A stretch of DNA of 40,008 nucleotides, taken from positions 1-40,008 of IMG/VR virus record IMGVR_UViG_3300043395_003425, one strand, 5' to 3'. Source of the DNA: a virus. The position numbers were made by a program, and so were the translations under genes. Positions 7,908-15,749 of this stretch are shown here, piece by piece; the first letter of the stretch is position 1; the number at the start of each line of letters is the position of its first letter. The notes beneath the pieces were generated by a model. That model saw only the letters and a program-made list of their open reading frames with translations, was not told where the DNA came from and ran no database searches.

Positions 7908-9049
7908 TATAAGAATTTTTCAAGTTCTTTTATTACCATATCTCCTGTTATTGTTTTAGTACACTCAAATTGTCTTTCCGTTCCTTTATGGTCTGGACAC
8001 CAATTCCAATCACCTGGATCTAATCTTAAACGATTAAAACATCCTTCACATTTTCCTTGCGGTGAACCAATACGAATACAATCTTCCATTTCAGCCCACT
8101 TATATGAAAATCCGCTTATTAAAACCGTTGGTACATCTAAAGCCCAACTTAACCAACTTAAACCACTACCAATTCCAATAAACGCGTGTGATTTTTTCAA
8201 CTCTCTCATCACATCTTCTATTGGTCCTTGTGGGTGTCTTTCTATACCAATAGGATGTTTATTACCCATATAATCATCTTGCTCTCTAGATATTAGTTTA
8301 ACTTTATATCCTTTATTATTTAGCCAATCAACTACTTCTTGCCATCCAGTAGGATTATTCCAAAATTTAGATTGGGCTGTACCAAATGTAGCTATACAAA
8401 TTTGTTTTTCTTTGCTTACTTTTTTAATGTTTTTAATTTTTGGTTTTACCTCTTTGAATTCTAATCCTAAAATATCCGAACACATTTTTTGAAGTGTTAC
8501 CGATTTAGGGTCTACCGGATTTTTAAAACGATTTATACTATTATCTTCGTTATAAAATAAACCTATTGTGTACATAGAATATAAATCAGTTACATTAGTT
8601 CCAGGTTCAACAAATTCTATTTCAGGATATTTTTCTCTAAACATATCATTCATAAATGTAGATGTAATCATCGTACAATTATAATGTTTTCTAAATTCAT
8701 CTACATAAGGAAACCAAGCCAACGAATCTCCTAAAGCTTTAGAATCTAAAGCTATATAAATTCTTTTACCAGTTGGATTAAATAAATGTTCAAACCAAAG
8801 TTTTCCATTTTCATATATCTGTATTTTCCATTCTACAAAATATTCAATACTACATCTACACCAACAATTATTATTTATTTCAGTAGAAAAATAAACTTTA
8901 CCATTTCTATTATCAATAAAGTTTACTAAATATTTTGCAGATTTAGACCCCTTAACTTCAATAAATGGTCCTTTGACAAAATGATAATGAACTTTGTTTT
9001 GTATTTCTACTTTATTGTTATTATTTTTAACTAAATTATCGTAAATCAT
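7907..9049 (-). CDS. TibC-like protein O-heptosyltransferase (BAHT/GT9-related)
   Basis: A 380-aa protein from the ATG at 9049. A TTG nine bases upstream extends the frame, but the ATG overlaps the previous stop as TAATG. An N-terminal beta-rich segment (about 20-95) precedes a GT-B heptosyltransferase fold. KALGDSLAWFP around 104-114 contains the Asp that corresponds to the catalytic-base region in TibC. IGIGSGLSWLSWAL followed by VLISGFS around 291-315 is the donor-site signature of the bacterial autotransporter heptosyltransferases. Four cysteines follow as C-x2-C-x13-C-x11-C (Cys334, 337, 351, 363, with WCP and FEC contexts), recalling the iron-binding cysteines of TibC. Known members attach heptose from ADP-heptose to serines of autotransporter adhesins in the cytoplasm. 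The acceptor here is unknown; Ser/Thr-rich fibre proteins are encoded nearby. Confidence 0.85.
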   Translation of the reverse strand: MIYDNLVKNNNNKVEIQNKVHYHFVKGPFIEVKGSKSAKYLVNFIDNRNGKVYFSTEINNNCWCRCSIEYFVEWKIQIYENGKLWFEHLFNPTGKRIYIALDSKALGDSLAWFPYVDEFRKHYNCTMITSTFMNDMFREKYPEIEFVEPGTNVTDLYSMYTIGLFYNEDNSINRFKNPVDPKSVTLQKMCSDILGLEFKEVKPKIKNIKKVSKEKQICIATFGTAQSKFWNNPTGWQEVVDWLNNKGYKVKLISREQDDYMGNKHPIGIERHPQGPIEDVMRELKKSHAFIGIGSGLSWLSWALDVPTVLISGFSYKWAEMEDCIRIGSPQGKCEGCFNRLRLDPGDWNWCPDHKGTERQFECTKTITGDMVIKELEKFL

Positions 9050-11226
9050 TAATCCCAAGTTTTAACTGTCAAATCTAAAAGAGAAAATCCTTCCGCTTGT
9101 TTTGAATACATTTTATTTGTAGTGTATCTATTTTTTGGATGATGATAAAATACATGATTATACCAAAGGTCACCAACATCCCAACCACAATCTTTTAACC
9201 TTTCCATCCACCACCCTTTTGTTCTATTCGGTATTAGATATGCATGTGCAAGGTCTTGATTATATGCAGTTTTGGTAAATAGTTCATCTACTTTTGTTTT
9301 TTCTCTTGATGGGTTATCCGCTAATCCAATAAAGTACACATCATCTCTTTCTGAGATGAAACACGCCTTATGTACAATATCTACAAATTCTTCTAATCCG
9401 GTATAAATAAATGCATCTGCTTCAAATATTAAAGTATAATCAAAGTTTTCATCATCTATTGTTTCTAATGCGTTTCTATGTGCCAAATAACAACCATAAT
9501 GTCTACCAGTCATCCAACCTAAACCAGCACCAGGATATAATTCACCTGGCTTATTATCTTTACTTATATGCTCAGGTCTTCTACAATTTTCTGCAGGTGC
9601 CAATCCTTCATAAACTTTATTTACAATTGGTTGATATACCATACCATATTTTTCCAATTGCTTTATTGATTTAATACTAACTCTTTCTCGCATATCATCT
9701 GGTCTGGTCAACATATGTTTGATTTGAATACGAGGTTTTCTTCTTACAAATGAACGAAATCCTGTATGGAATTGACCATAAAAAAATTCATTTGCCGCTG
9801 CAGTAACTCCGCCAAATACACCATAATCATCTCCACTAATAATTCCACCTGGTTTTATTTTTTTATACCAAATATTTAAATCTTCTATTAATGCTTCATA
9901 CGAATGCCCAGCATCTATCATAATAAAATCAATACTATTATTTGAAAATGTATTTGCTGCATTTTTAGATGTATCTTTTATAGTTTTTACTGTTTCATAA
10001 TTTTCCAATAAAACCATATTGTCTATAAATTCATAAAATATATCCCCATTAAAAGCATTAACTATACTTTGATGTAATTTCTCATCATCAGTACCCTTCC
10101 ATGTATCAATTGCGGTAAAATCAATATCTTTACCAGATTCTTTTATTTTACTTGCTAAATAATTTGTTGATTTACCAAACCAAGCACCAACTTCTACAAA
10201 TGTTTCGCCACCAATAGCATTATCAATTACACTATTATACAACTCTCTATATGCAAACCATCCTGGTACTTCATTAAATTCTGGATTTAATTTTTCTAAT
10301 ATAATTCTCTTAGTTATTTTTAAATCATCATCAATATAAGTTACCAATGAGTTATTATCATATGTATCCAAATAAGTGTGTAACTTTCGGAATATAGATG
10401 GAAGTTTATAACTCAATGCTTCTTTGATTGATAATGGATTTAATTCTAATTTAGATGAGAAATAAAATAGGTCTGATGCTGCATAAAATGTATCAACATC
10501 ATTTCGTTCTCCCCATATAACACAATTGGGTGGAACGTTTTCCATAAGTGGTCTCCAATAATTTTCATAATTCATAGCCTGATTGCCTACGAAATGAAAT
10601 TTAATTTTGTATTTTTCTAATTGTCTTGCTATTGCAAATATCTCAGCTTGATTTTTTCCAGGTGAAAATAATCCAACATTTAAAACATGCTTCCAATCAG
10701 ATTCAAACCCTAATTCTTTTTGAGCTTCTTCTTTATTAAATACATAATTTTCAATTGGGTATTCCCAAAGAGTTGTTTCTACTCCCAATTCGGCATCATC
10801 AAATCTTTGTTTACTCCATTCCGATACCAAAACGTATCTATCTGGATGATATACAATATCTACTGGATTTGTGAAAGAACCATGTGTAGTTGCTAAAATA
10901 AAGTAAGGTCTATCTTTTCTAAAAATTACATCCAATACAAATTCAGATAAATCAAATTGAGGTATTTCCTGAAAATGTATAATATCCGGATTAAACTTTT
11001 CAATAATATTAAGAATTTGAGATTTATCTTCCCCTAAAGTATGTACAGGTACTAATTCTTTAATTCTATTTTTTTGAACAACAAACGCATCACCACCACT
11101 ATTGTTTATTTCAACAACTTCTATTTCGAAATCGTTTACAAAGTGTTTAACCTGTTTAAAGGTATATTGTGGTTGTCCACCGGTCGATAGGTGTGGACAT
11201 ACATAAAGTAACTTTTGTTTTGACAT
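9049..11226 (-). CDS. Three-domain enzyme: GT4-like glycosyltransferase, SAM methyltransferase, GT25-like glycosyltransferase
   Basis: A 725-aa protein from the ATG at 11226 (a TTG three codons upstream also opens the frame). Residues about 1-315 are a GT-B, GT4-like glycosyltransferase: LLYVCPHLSTGGQ at the start, NVGLFSPGKN around 183-192, and an E-x7-E motif (KLELNPLSIKEAL, Glu261/Glu269). Residues about 320-485 are a class I methyltransferase of the Methyltransf_24/TylF kind: FVEVGAWFGKST, IDTWKG, MIDAGHSYEA, IKPGGIISGDDY. Residues about 515-725 resemble GT25 enzymes: GCYLAHRNAL around 578 and LIFEADA around 599, standing in for the usual metal-binding acidic motif. It could build and methylate a short glycan on one polypeptide. 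The product and acceptor cannot be read from sequence. Its stop overlaps the start of the TibC-like gene. Confidence 0.85.
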   Translation of the reverse strand: MSKQKLLYVCPHLSTGGQPQYTFKQVKHFVNDFEIEVVEINNSGGDAFVVQKNRIKELVPVHTLGEDKSQILNIIEKFNPDIIHFQEIPQFDLSEFVLDVIFRKDRPYFILATTHGSFTNPVDIVYHPDRYVLVSEWSKQRFDDAELGVETTLWEYPIENYVFNKEEAQKELGFESDWKHVLNVGLFSPGKNQAEIFAIARQLEKYKIKFHFVGNQAMNYENYWRPLMENVPPNCVIWGERNDVDTFYAASDLFYFSSKLELNPLSIKEALSYKLPSIFRKLHTYLDTYDNNSLVTYIDDDLKITKRIILEKLNPEFNEVPGWFAYRELYNSVIDNAIGGETFVEVGAWFGKSTNYLASKIKESGKDIDFTAIDTWKGTDDEKLHQSIVNAFNGDIFYEFIDNMVLLENYETVKTIKDTSKNAANTFSNNSIDFIMIDAGHSYEALIEDLNIWYKKIKPGGIISGDDYGVFGGVTAAANEFFYGQFHTGFRSFVRRKPRIQIKHMLTRPDDMRERVSIKSIKQLEKYGMVYQPIVNKVYEGLAPAENCRRPEHISKDNKPGELYPGAGLGWMTGRHYGCYLAHRNALETIDDENFDYTLIFEADAFIYTGLEEFVDIVHKACFISERDDVYFIGLADNPSREKTKVDELFTKTAYNQDLAHAYLIPNRTKGWWMERLKDCGWDVGDLWYNHVFYHHPKNRYTTNKMYSKQAEGFSLLDLTVKTWD

Positions 11227-11232
11227 ATATAA

Positions 11233-11240
11233 CAAATATA
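11233..11240 (-). promoter_or_regulatory. Promoter-like element TATATTTG
   Basis: The coding strand reads CGTATATTTGTTATATATG ahead of the ATG at 11226. It matches the Bacteroidota -7 consensus TAnnTTTG exactly and the local ATATTTAT element apart from its last bases. It would give a very short leader. Confidence 0.4.
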
Positions 11241-11264
11241 CGAAAAAAATTCGTAAATTCCAAA

Positions 11265-11564
11265 TTAATCTACCTCAGTTTGAGATAAATGTTTTATAAT
11301 AGTGTATCCTAAAAATTCACACAGTTTTTCAGCTAAAAACTCGTTTCTTCCTGTCCAACCATTTAGAATCTCTTGTGGAACTTTCCAAATTCCAGATGTA
11401 ATAATATCATCTGGCACAGCTGGTGAATTATTTGAATCTCTAAATCTAAGTTCGTATCTTAATCTACAATCATCAGTACCCAAATCATAACTCAAAACAT
11501 TAGTTAATACTCTGTTTATTGTTTGAGTTCCAAATGTGGATTCCTGTATTTTACTCTTTAACAT
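11265..11564 (-). CDS. Hypothetical 99-aa phage protein
   Basis: I do not recognise this product. It is a 99-aa mixed alpha/beta-looking protein with a centre rich in charged residues (CRLRYELRFRDSNN), a segment GIWKVPQEILNGWTGRNEFL, and a helical end (LAEKLCEFLGYTIIKHL). No signal peptide, transmembrane segment or catalytic motif is visible. It lies between a coiled-coil gene and the glycosyltransferase genes, with an ATATTTAT element 15 nt before its ATG, so it may start a new transcript that continues into the glycosylation genes. The open frame, tight spacing and element support a real gene. Confidence 0.7.
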   Translation of the reverse strand: MLKSKIQESTFGTQTINRVLTNVLSYDLGTDDCRLRYELRFRDSNNSPAVPDDIITSGIWKVPQEILNGWTGRNEFLAEKLCEFLGYTIIKHLSQTEVD

Positions 11565-11579
11565 TGTTGTTATTTTACT

Positions 11580-11587
11580 ATAAATAT
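11580..11587 (-). promoter_or_regulatory. Promoter-like element ATATTTAT
   Basis: The coding strand reads ATTATATTTATAGTAAAAT in the 27-bp gap between the stop at 11592 and the ATG at 11564. Such a short gap holding an exact copy of the element supports function. Confidence 0.5.
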
Positions 11588-11591
11588 AATA

Positions 11592-11876
11592 TTATTCAGA
11601 TACTTCGAAACTAACCGTACCATCCTTTAAATCAACTTCTGCATTTTTATATTTTCTTTGTAAATCGGAAAGAATATTTTCCAATTGCAATCCTTTATTA
11701 TCAATTTTGTCCTCTACTTCCTTTTTAATTTCTTGCAAACGTGCAATTTCTAAGTTTAATTCTCTTGTTCTCAACGTTACTTGTCCTAAATCAAAAATTA
11801 AACTATTTACATCACCCTGTAAGGTTTTTATACTTTCTATAATATCTTCTGATAATTTTTCAGTTTTTGTTGCCAT
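11592..11876 (-). CDS. Coiled-coil protein, paralogue of the 119-aa gene at 7123-7482
   Basis: A 94-aa helical, charged protein. Nearly its whole length aligns with the 119-aa protein at 7123-7482 (DxGQ--xR-ELN-E-RLQEI, ED, KY--xxxDLKDG). It lacks the Pro/Gln-rich C-terminal tail of that protein. The ATG at 11876 is preceded at 10 nt by the same 15-mer that precedes its paralogue. Function is unknown. The pair brackets the methyltransferase/heptosyltransferase genes, so an accessory or assembly role is possible but unsupported by motifs. Confidence 0.8.
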   Translation of the reverse strand: MATKTEKLSEDIIESIKTLQGDVNSLIFDLGQVTLRTRELNLEIARLQEIKKEVEDKIDNKGLQLENILSDLQRKYKNAEVDLKDGTVSFEVSE

Positions 11877-11886
11877 AAAGTTTGTT

Positions 11887-11901
11887 TATATATAAGTATA
11901 T
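11887..11901 (-). promoter_or_regulatory. Promoter-like 15-mer ATATACTTATATATA (copy 3 of 3)
   Basis: This copy is identical to 3624-3638 and 7504-7518 and lies 10 nt before the ATG at 11876. Confidence 0.5.
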
Positions 11902-11910
11902 ATTTTTTAA

Positions 11911-13908
11911 TTATTCAAAAATAGCAGAAGCACACCCTCTACAAATGGTTTCATATGATTTTTGAACCATTTTTATATGCTCATCAGTTCCCCAAAAATC
12001 TCTTAATTCCTGTGTTTTAAAATCTCCACATTGCATTTCCATATCATAATCATTACAACAAAGGAATGCTTTACCACTTGCATTTACATGAACCCATCCG
12101 ATTGGTCTACCACCAACTTCTCTACCATTTGCACATCCAATTACTTTTTTATCGGCAACATTTCTTTTTAAATTTCTTTCAATTGCAGGTTTATTACTCA
12201 TCACCTCATCCAACAATCCCGCTCTATCAATTAGATATGGAACCGTAAAAATATTTACACCAGGAAATAATTCTTTTGCTTTTTTCTCCTGTTGAACCAA
12301 TTCCCCATTATTAACATCCAAATCCATATCTTTTGGAAACTCTGGTCCTTTTTCTAACCAACCACCTTTATCACCAAAAGATAATTCATGTGAACCATTA
12401 ATTTGAATTGAAAACGCTTTTCTTTTTACCATATCAGATAATTGTTCAGTTGCGTATTTTATATTTGATATAAGTTTATCAAATTGTTTTATATTAATAC
12501 CACTTCTTTTACTCCAAGTTTCCGCGTCAAATGCAGGTGTATTCAAACATATACCACTTAATACATCTTGATATTTTTTTAATATATCAACTCTTTCCGG
12601 TGTTAATGGTATTCCATTTGAAAGTACCATTGTTACCAATTTATACTTTCTACATATTTTTAATATTTCTTCAAAGTGTGGATATAAAAGAACTTCATTA
12701 TAATGTGCCGTATAGAATCCATTGAATGCTTTACTAACCAACCCATCTGGTCTTTCTCTTTCATCTATAAGATTTTTAATAATTTTTTCAAATAATTCTG
12801 GACTCATTATTTCTTTTCCATGATCAGGATTACCTTTATATCTTACTGGACAAAACCAACATTTTGCGTTACATACACCATATGGGTCTATTTGTAAATT
12901 TGTAATTTTGTATTTGTTAAAATCATTCTTAATTTTACTTTCAGTAGTTTGTTCAATTAAAATAGATTTATTTGCAGTTTCACAAATTTCTTTCCAATAA
13001 TAAAAAGAAGCGTATTTATCACTTATTACCAGTGGTTTATTATAAGGAAGTTTGTCAGTAAATGCTCCTTTATAAAATAATCCTTTTGCATATGAATGTA
13101 CATGATTATTATCTGCAACAACACCGGCATTATGAAGTATTGGATATTTTTCTACATCTGATATTGAGTTTGTTACCCATCCAAAATCTAACCTTTTATC
13201 TACTATGGTTTCATGTCCTGCCAACCATGCATTCCATAATAAAGACCACATTCCTGCCGTCCATTTTTGTATTGGATAATCGTGTTCATCTTTTTTAACA
13301 TGCTTATATTCATTATCACAAAACCATTTGTATAAATTTATACTATCCTTTTCAACTTTATCCCAAAATTCGTATGTAGTATTTTTAACTATATATTGTG
13401 CCCCACCTGAATTATTATTTAATATTTTTGGTATCAATGGGTCTATACCTATGATTTTACACATATTATCATAAACATAATCTCCTTTTGATTTTATATA
13501 ATCATAATTTATATAAAACTTGGTATCACTTAAATACCAAGTGTTTCCAATAATCATTTCATCAAATTTAGGAGGCTTAGTAAAAACTATATCTGAATCA
13601 TGTAAAAATAAAACATCATCTTGTATTTCAGGTCTTGCTACGATATGTTGTTTCATTAAATTGAAATAAATGGATGGCTGATAATTTTTATCAGTTCTAG
13701 TATCATTATAAAAAAAGAAACGAACACTATTATAATGCAGCATTAATTTTCTCCATTCATCTGGAATTATACCATTTTCTATCCCACAAACTATATCAAT
13801 GTAGTTTGGGTTTACTCCCATTTTTTTGAAGTTATTAATTAATACTTCAACTTGCCAAGTATAATAAGTAATTGCCGGTTGACAACAAATATATCTTAAT
13901 TTTTTCAT
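11911..13908 (-). CDS. Glycosyltransferase-like domain fused to radical SAM/SPASM enzyme
   Basis: A 665-aa protein. Residues about 1-290 look like a GT-A glycosyltransferase. LFLHDSDIVF puts a DxD-type DSD at 104-106, NNNSGGAQY falls around 164-172, and WTAGMWSLLWNAWLAG and ILHNAG follow downstream. Residues about 335-530 are a radical SAM core with C-x3-C-x2-C at Cys346/350/353 (VCNAKCWFC), which binds the 4Fe-4S cluster that cleaves S-adenosylmethionine. The end (about 590-665) is SPASM-like, with cysteines at 592, 617, 618, 627, 656 and 659 (LCCND, CGDF, CRGCAS) able to hold auxiliary clusters. SPASM enzymes often modify peptides or sugars. Together with the downstream glycosyltransferases this points to modification of a protein or glycan; the substrate is not evident. 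It starts 35 bp after the polythreonine gene. Confidence 0.85.
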   Translation of the reverse strand: MKKLRYICCQPAITYYTWQVEVLINNFKKMGVNPNYIDIVCGIENGIIPDEWRKLMLHYNSVRFFFYNDTRTDKNYQPSIYFNLMKQHIVARPEIQDDVLFLHDSDIVFTKPPKFDEMIIGNTWYLSDTKFYINYDYIKSKGDYVYDNMCKIIGIDPLIPKILNNNSGGAQYIVKNTTYEFWDKVEKDSINLYKWFCDNEYKHVKKDEHDYPIQKWTAGMWSLLWNAWLAGHETIVDKRLDFGWVTNSISDVEKYPILHNAGVVADNNHVHSYAKGLFYKGAFTDKLPYNKPLVISDKYASFYYWKEICETANKSILIEQTTESKIKNDFNKYKITNLQIDPYGVCNAKCWFCPVRYKGNPDHGKEIMSPELFEKIIKNLIDERERPDGLVSKAFNGFYTAHYNEVLLYPHFEEILKICRKYKLVTMVLSNGIPLTPERVDILKKYQDVLSGICLNTPAFDAETWSKRSGINIKQFDKLISNIKYATEQLSDMVKRKAFSIQINGSHELSFGDKGGWLEKGPEFPKDMDLDVNNGELVQQEKKAKELFPGVNIFTVPYLIDRAGLLDEVMSNKPAIERNLKRNVADKKVIGCANGREVGGRPIGWVHVNASGKAFLCCNDYDMEMQCGDFKTQELRDFWGTDEHIKMVQKSYETICRGCASAIFE

Positions 13909-13943
13909 AACATTTAAAATTAACTTTTTAATAAATTTTTATT

Positions 13944-15266
13944 TTACCAACATCCGGCACAAGAAGTTTCACTTCCGCCTGGGAATAATGCGTAATTTGC
14001 AGGTCCGTAATAACCACCCAATCCATATTGCGAATACAATTGCCCATTATATGTATAACAACCCGGAGTATATCCTTCAATAACCTCTAACGAATAAACT
14101 GGTCCAGTATATGCACTACCGCCTGTACAAGGTTCGTAATCATAATATACATATGTAGGAGCTGAGGTAGTTGTTGGTGGAGATGGACATGAAGTACAAT
14201 TTGTTCCAACAAAGCTAGAGCCATCACCCAAATCAATATCATAAGAAGGTCCAAATGTAGTTCCAGTCAATCTAACACACACATATTGGGTGGCAGTTTC
14301 AAATACACTATAAAGTGATTGGTCAACACTAAATCTCACAACCAAAGGAGTTGCAGTACCACAATATTCAGCACTATAATAGAAATAAGATGGTCCTGCA
14401 GTTGTAGTTGTAGTAGTTGTTGTGGTTGTTGTGGTTGTTGTTGGAGCTTCAGTTGTAGTTGTTGTGGTTGTTGTTGGAGCTTCAGTTGTAGTTGTTGTAG
14501 TTGTTGTTGGAGCTTCAGTTGTAGTTGTTGTAGTTGGTGCTGCCGTAGTAGTTGTTGTAGTTGGTGCTTCGGTTGTAGTTGTAGTTGTTGGAGCAGCCGT
14601 AGTAGTTGTAGTTGTTGGAGCAGCAGTAGTAGTTGTAGTTGTTGGAGCTGCAGTTGTGGTTGTTGTGGTTGTTGTAGTTGTAGTGGTTGTTGTAGTTGTA
14701 GTGGTTGTTGTAGTTGTAGTGGTTGTTGTAGTTGTAGTAGTTGTAACCGATAAACAAGTTCCCTTATCATCTAAAGTACCATTATCACTTATTATAAAAT
14801 AATATGTTCCATTTGAATAGTATCCATTAGGAGCCGGTGTTGTTAATCCACTATCCGTAAATATTTGTAGAGTATTTTGTAAAACGGTACCACCAAAAGA
14901 ATAATAAGTTGTTGGTGATGATGCAAAATCATAACAAGAATTTGCAGCTGAAGAAGCATCATATCCCAAACTAAATGATGATGGTGCTAACGTTGTTGTA
15001 GTTGTGGTTGTAGTTGGTGCCGCAGTTGTAGTTGTTGTAGTTGTAAAAGTAATAGATGACGATGAACAATCACTTGCAGAAGTACCAAAAGTTTCTACAA
15101 CAGATCCAGGAGGAACGGTATATTCTCCATCTTGTGCGGAGAATATTATTGACCCTATTTTTGAAGGTACAAATATAGTAACTTCATATCCTTCACATTC
15201 TGTCCAAGTTACATCTCCGGATGTTCCATTTGGTAAAGTTACTCTATATAGTGTTGATGCTGGCAT
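13944..15266 (-). CDS. Polythreonine, mucin-like multidomain virion/adhesin protein
   Basis: A 440-aa protein of small beta-type, cysteine-containing domains joined by Thr-rich linkers. Domain 1 spans about 1-72. A linker of T, A and P leads to domain 2 (about 95-173, with GYYSNGTYYF and paired Cys). Then comes about 30 consecutive Thr and repeated units AAP or EAP plus six to eight Thr (about 174-290), domain 3 (about 292-365) and a final Tyr/Gly-rich domain with five Cys. There is no signal peptide or transmembrane helix. Thr/Pro linkers of this kind are classic O-glycosylation substrates in other systems and occur in phage fibres. It follows the 2483-aa fibre and its chaperone-like neighbour and precedes the glycosyltransferase genes, which makes it the best candidate acceptor. 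That link is inference. Confidence 0.85.
   Translation of the reverse strand: MPASTLYRVTLPNGTSGDVTWTECEGYEVTIFVPSKIGSIIFSAQDGEYTVPPGSVVETFGTSASDCSSSSITFTTTTTTTAAPTTTTTTTTLAPSSFSLGYDASSAANSCYDFASSPTTYYSFGGTVLQNTLQIFTDSGLTTPAPNGYYSNGTYYFIISDNGTLDDKGTCLSVTTTTTTTTTTTTTTTTTTTTTTTTTTTTTTTAAPTTTTTTAAPTTTTTTAAPTTTTTTEAPTTTTTTAAPTTTTTTEAPTTTTTTTTEAPTTTTTTTTEAPTTTTTTTTTTTTTTAGPSYFYYSAEYCGTATPLVVRFSVDQSLYSVFETATQYVCVRLTGTTFGPSYDIDLGDGSSFVGTNCTSCPSPPTTTSAPTYVYYDYEPCTGGSAYTGPVYSLEVIEGYTPGCYTYNGQLYSQYGLGGYYGPANYALFPGGSETSCAGCW
14665..14736 (-). repeat. Four perfect tandem copies of an 18-bp unit inside the polythreonine run
   Basis: On the plus strand the unit is GTGGTTGTTGTAGTTGTA, at 14665-14682, 14683-14700, 14701-14718 and 14719-14736. 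Each copy encodes six Thr on the minus strand. Further imperfect 27- and 33-bp units (AAP/EAP plus Thr) continue down to about 14400. Because 18, 27 and 33 are multiples of three, copy-number change would alter linker length without a frameshift. Confidence 0.9.
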
Positions 15267-15276
15267 TTATTATTAA

Positions 15277-15735
15277 TTAAAAAGGTATTTGCCCTAATAT
15301 TTCAGTTGGCCATTTTTCTCTTATTTGAACAGAATTTGTTACATCTGAAAAATCAATATTTGTCAAATCTCTTAGTTGTTGTTTTTTTGTAACTATTTCT
15401 TGAATTAATGTTTGATTTCCAGTTTCCAATACCCTCATATATTGTAAATCTAAATCAGGAAATAATTCATTTCTTTTGTATCTCAAATAATTTAAAAATA
15501 ATTCTTTTGCCTTTTCTAAATTTAAAGATGGAATTGCAGTTGAACCATTTTCATCATTAAAATTAAAATCATAGCAAAAAGCAAATGAATAATCAATTTC
15601 GGAGTCATCGTACATAAAAACATAATTTGAATCTGATGATATTGCTTGTTTGGTTACAAAATCAATAGTTTCTTCATTTGGGGATGTCCACCTAATGTTT
15701 CCATTTTTTTCACTTATAATTAATTTTGGTTTCAT
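15277..15735 (-). CDS. Probable tail fibre assembly chaperone-like protein
   Basis: A 152-aa protein. The N-terminal half (KPKLIISEKNGNIRWTSPNE, FDFVT-like and acidic segments) is unremarkable. The C-terminal half has the layout of tail fibre assembly/tail assembly chaperone families: a helix with KRNELFPDLDLQYMRVLETG, then KKQQLRDLTNID, and a Trp-Pro near the end (REKWPTEIL). It lies between the giant fibre gene and the polythreonine gene with gaps of 10-14 bp, the usual place for a fibre chaperone. The similarity is to a short pattern only, so the call is moderate. Confidence 0.65.
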   Translation of the reverse strand: MKPKLIISEKNGNIRWTSPNEETIDFVTKQAISSDSNYVFMYDDSEIDYSFAFCYDFNFNDENGSTAIPSLNLEKAKELFLNYLRYKRNELFPDLDLQYMRVLETGNQTLIQEIVTKKQQLRDLTNIDFSDVTNSVQIREKWPTEILGQIPF

Positions 15736-15749
15736 AAATTATTTGTTTT

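Noticed and set aside
14400-14745. Possible CRISPR array
   Set aside because: The repeats are tandem without unique spacers, code for Thr runs in frame, and no cas gene is nearby.
14319-14802. Long open frames on both strands (poly-Val, Cys/Ser-rich, Gln/Leu-rich, Asn/Tyr-rich) across the repeats
   Set aside because: They are shadows of the polythreonine repeat in other frames. The minus frame ending at 13944 continues into ordinary beta domains on both sides and fits the operon, while the others do not.
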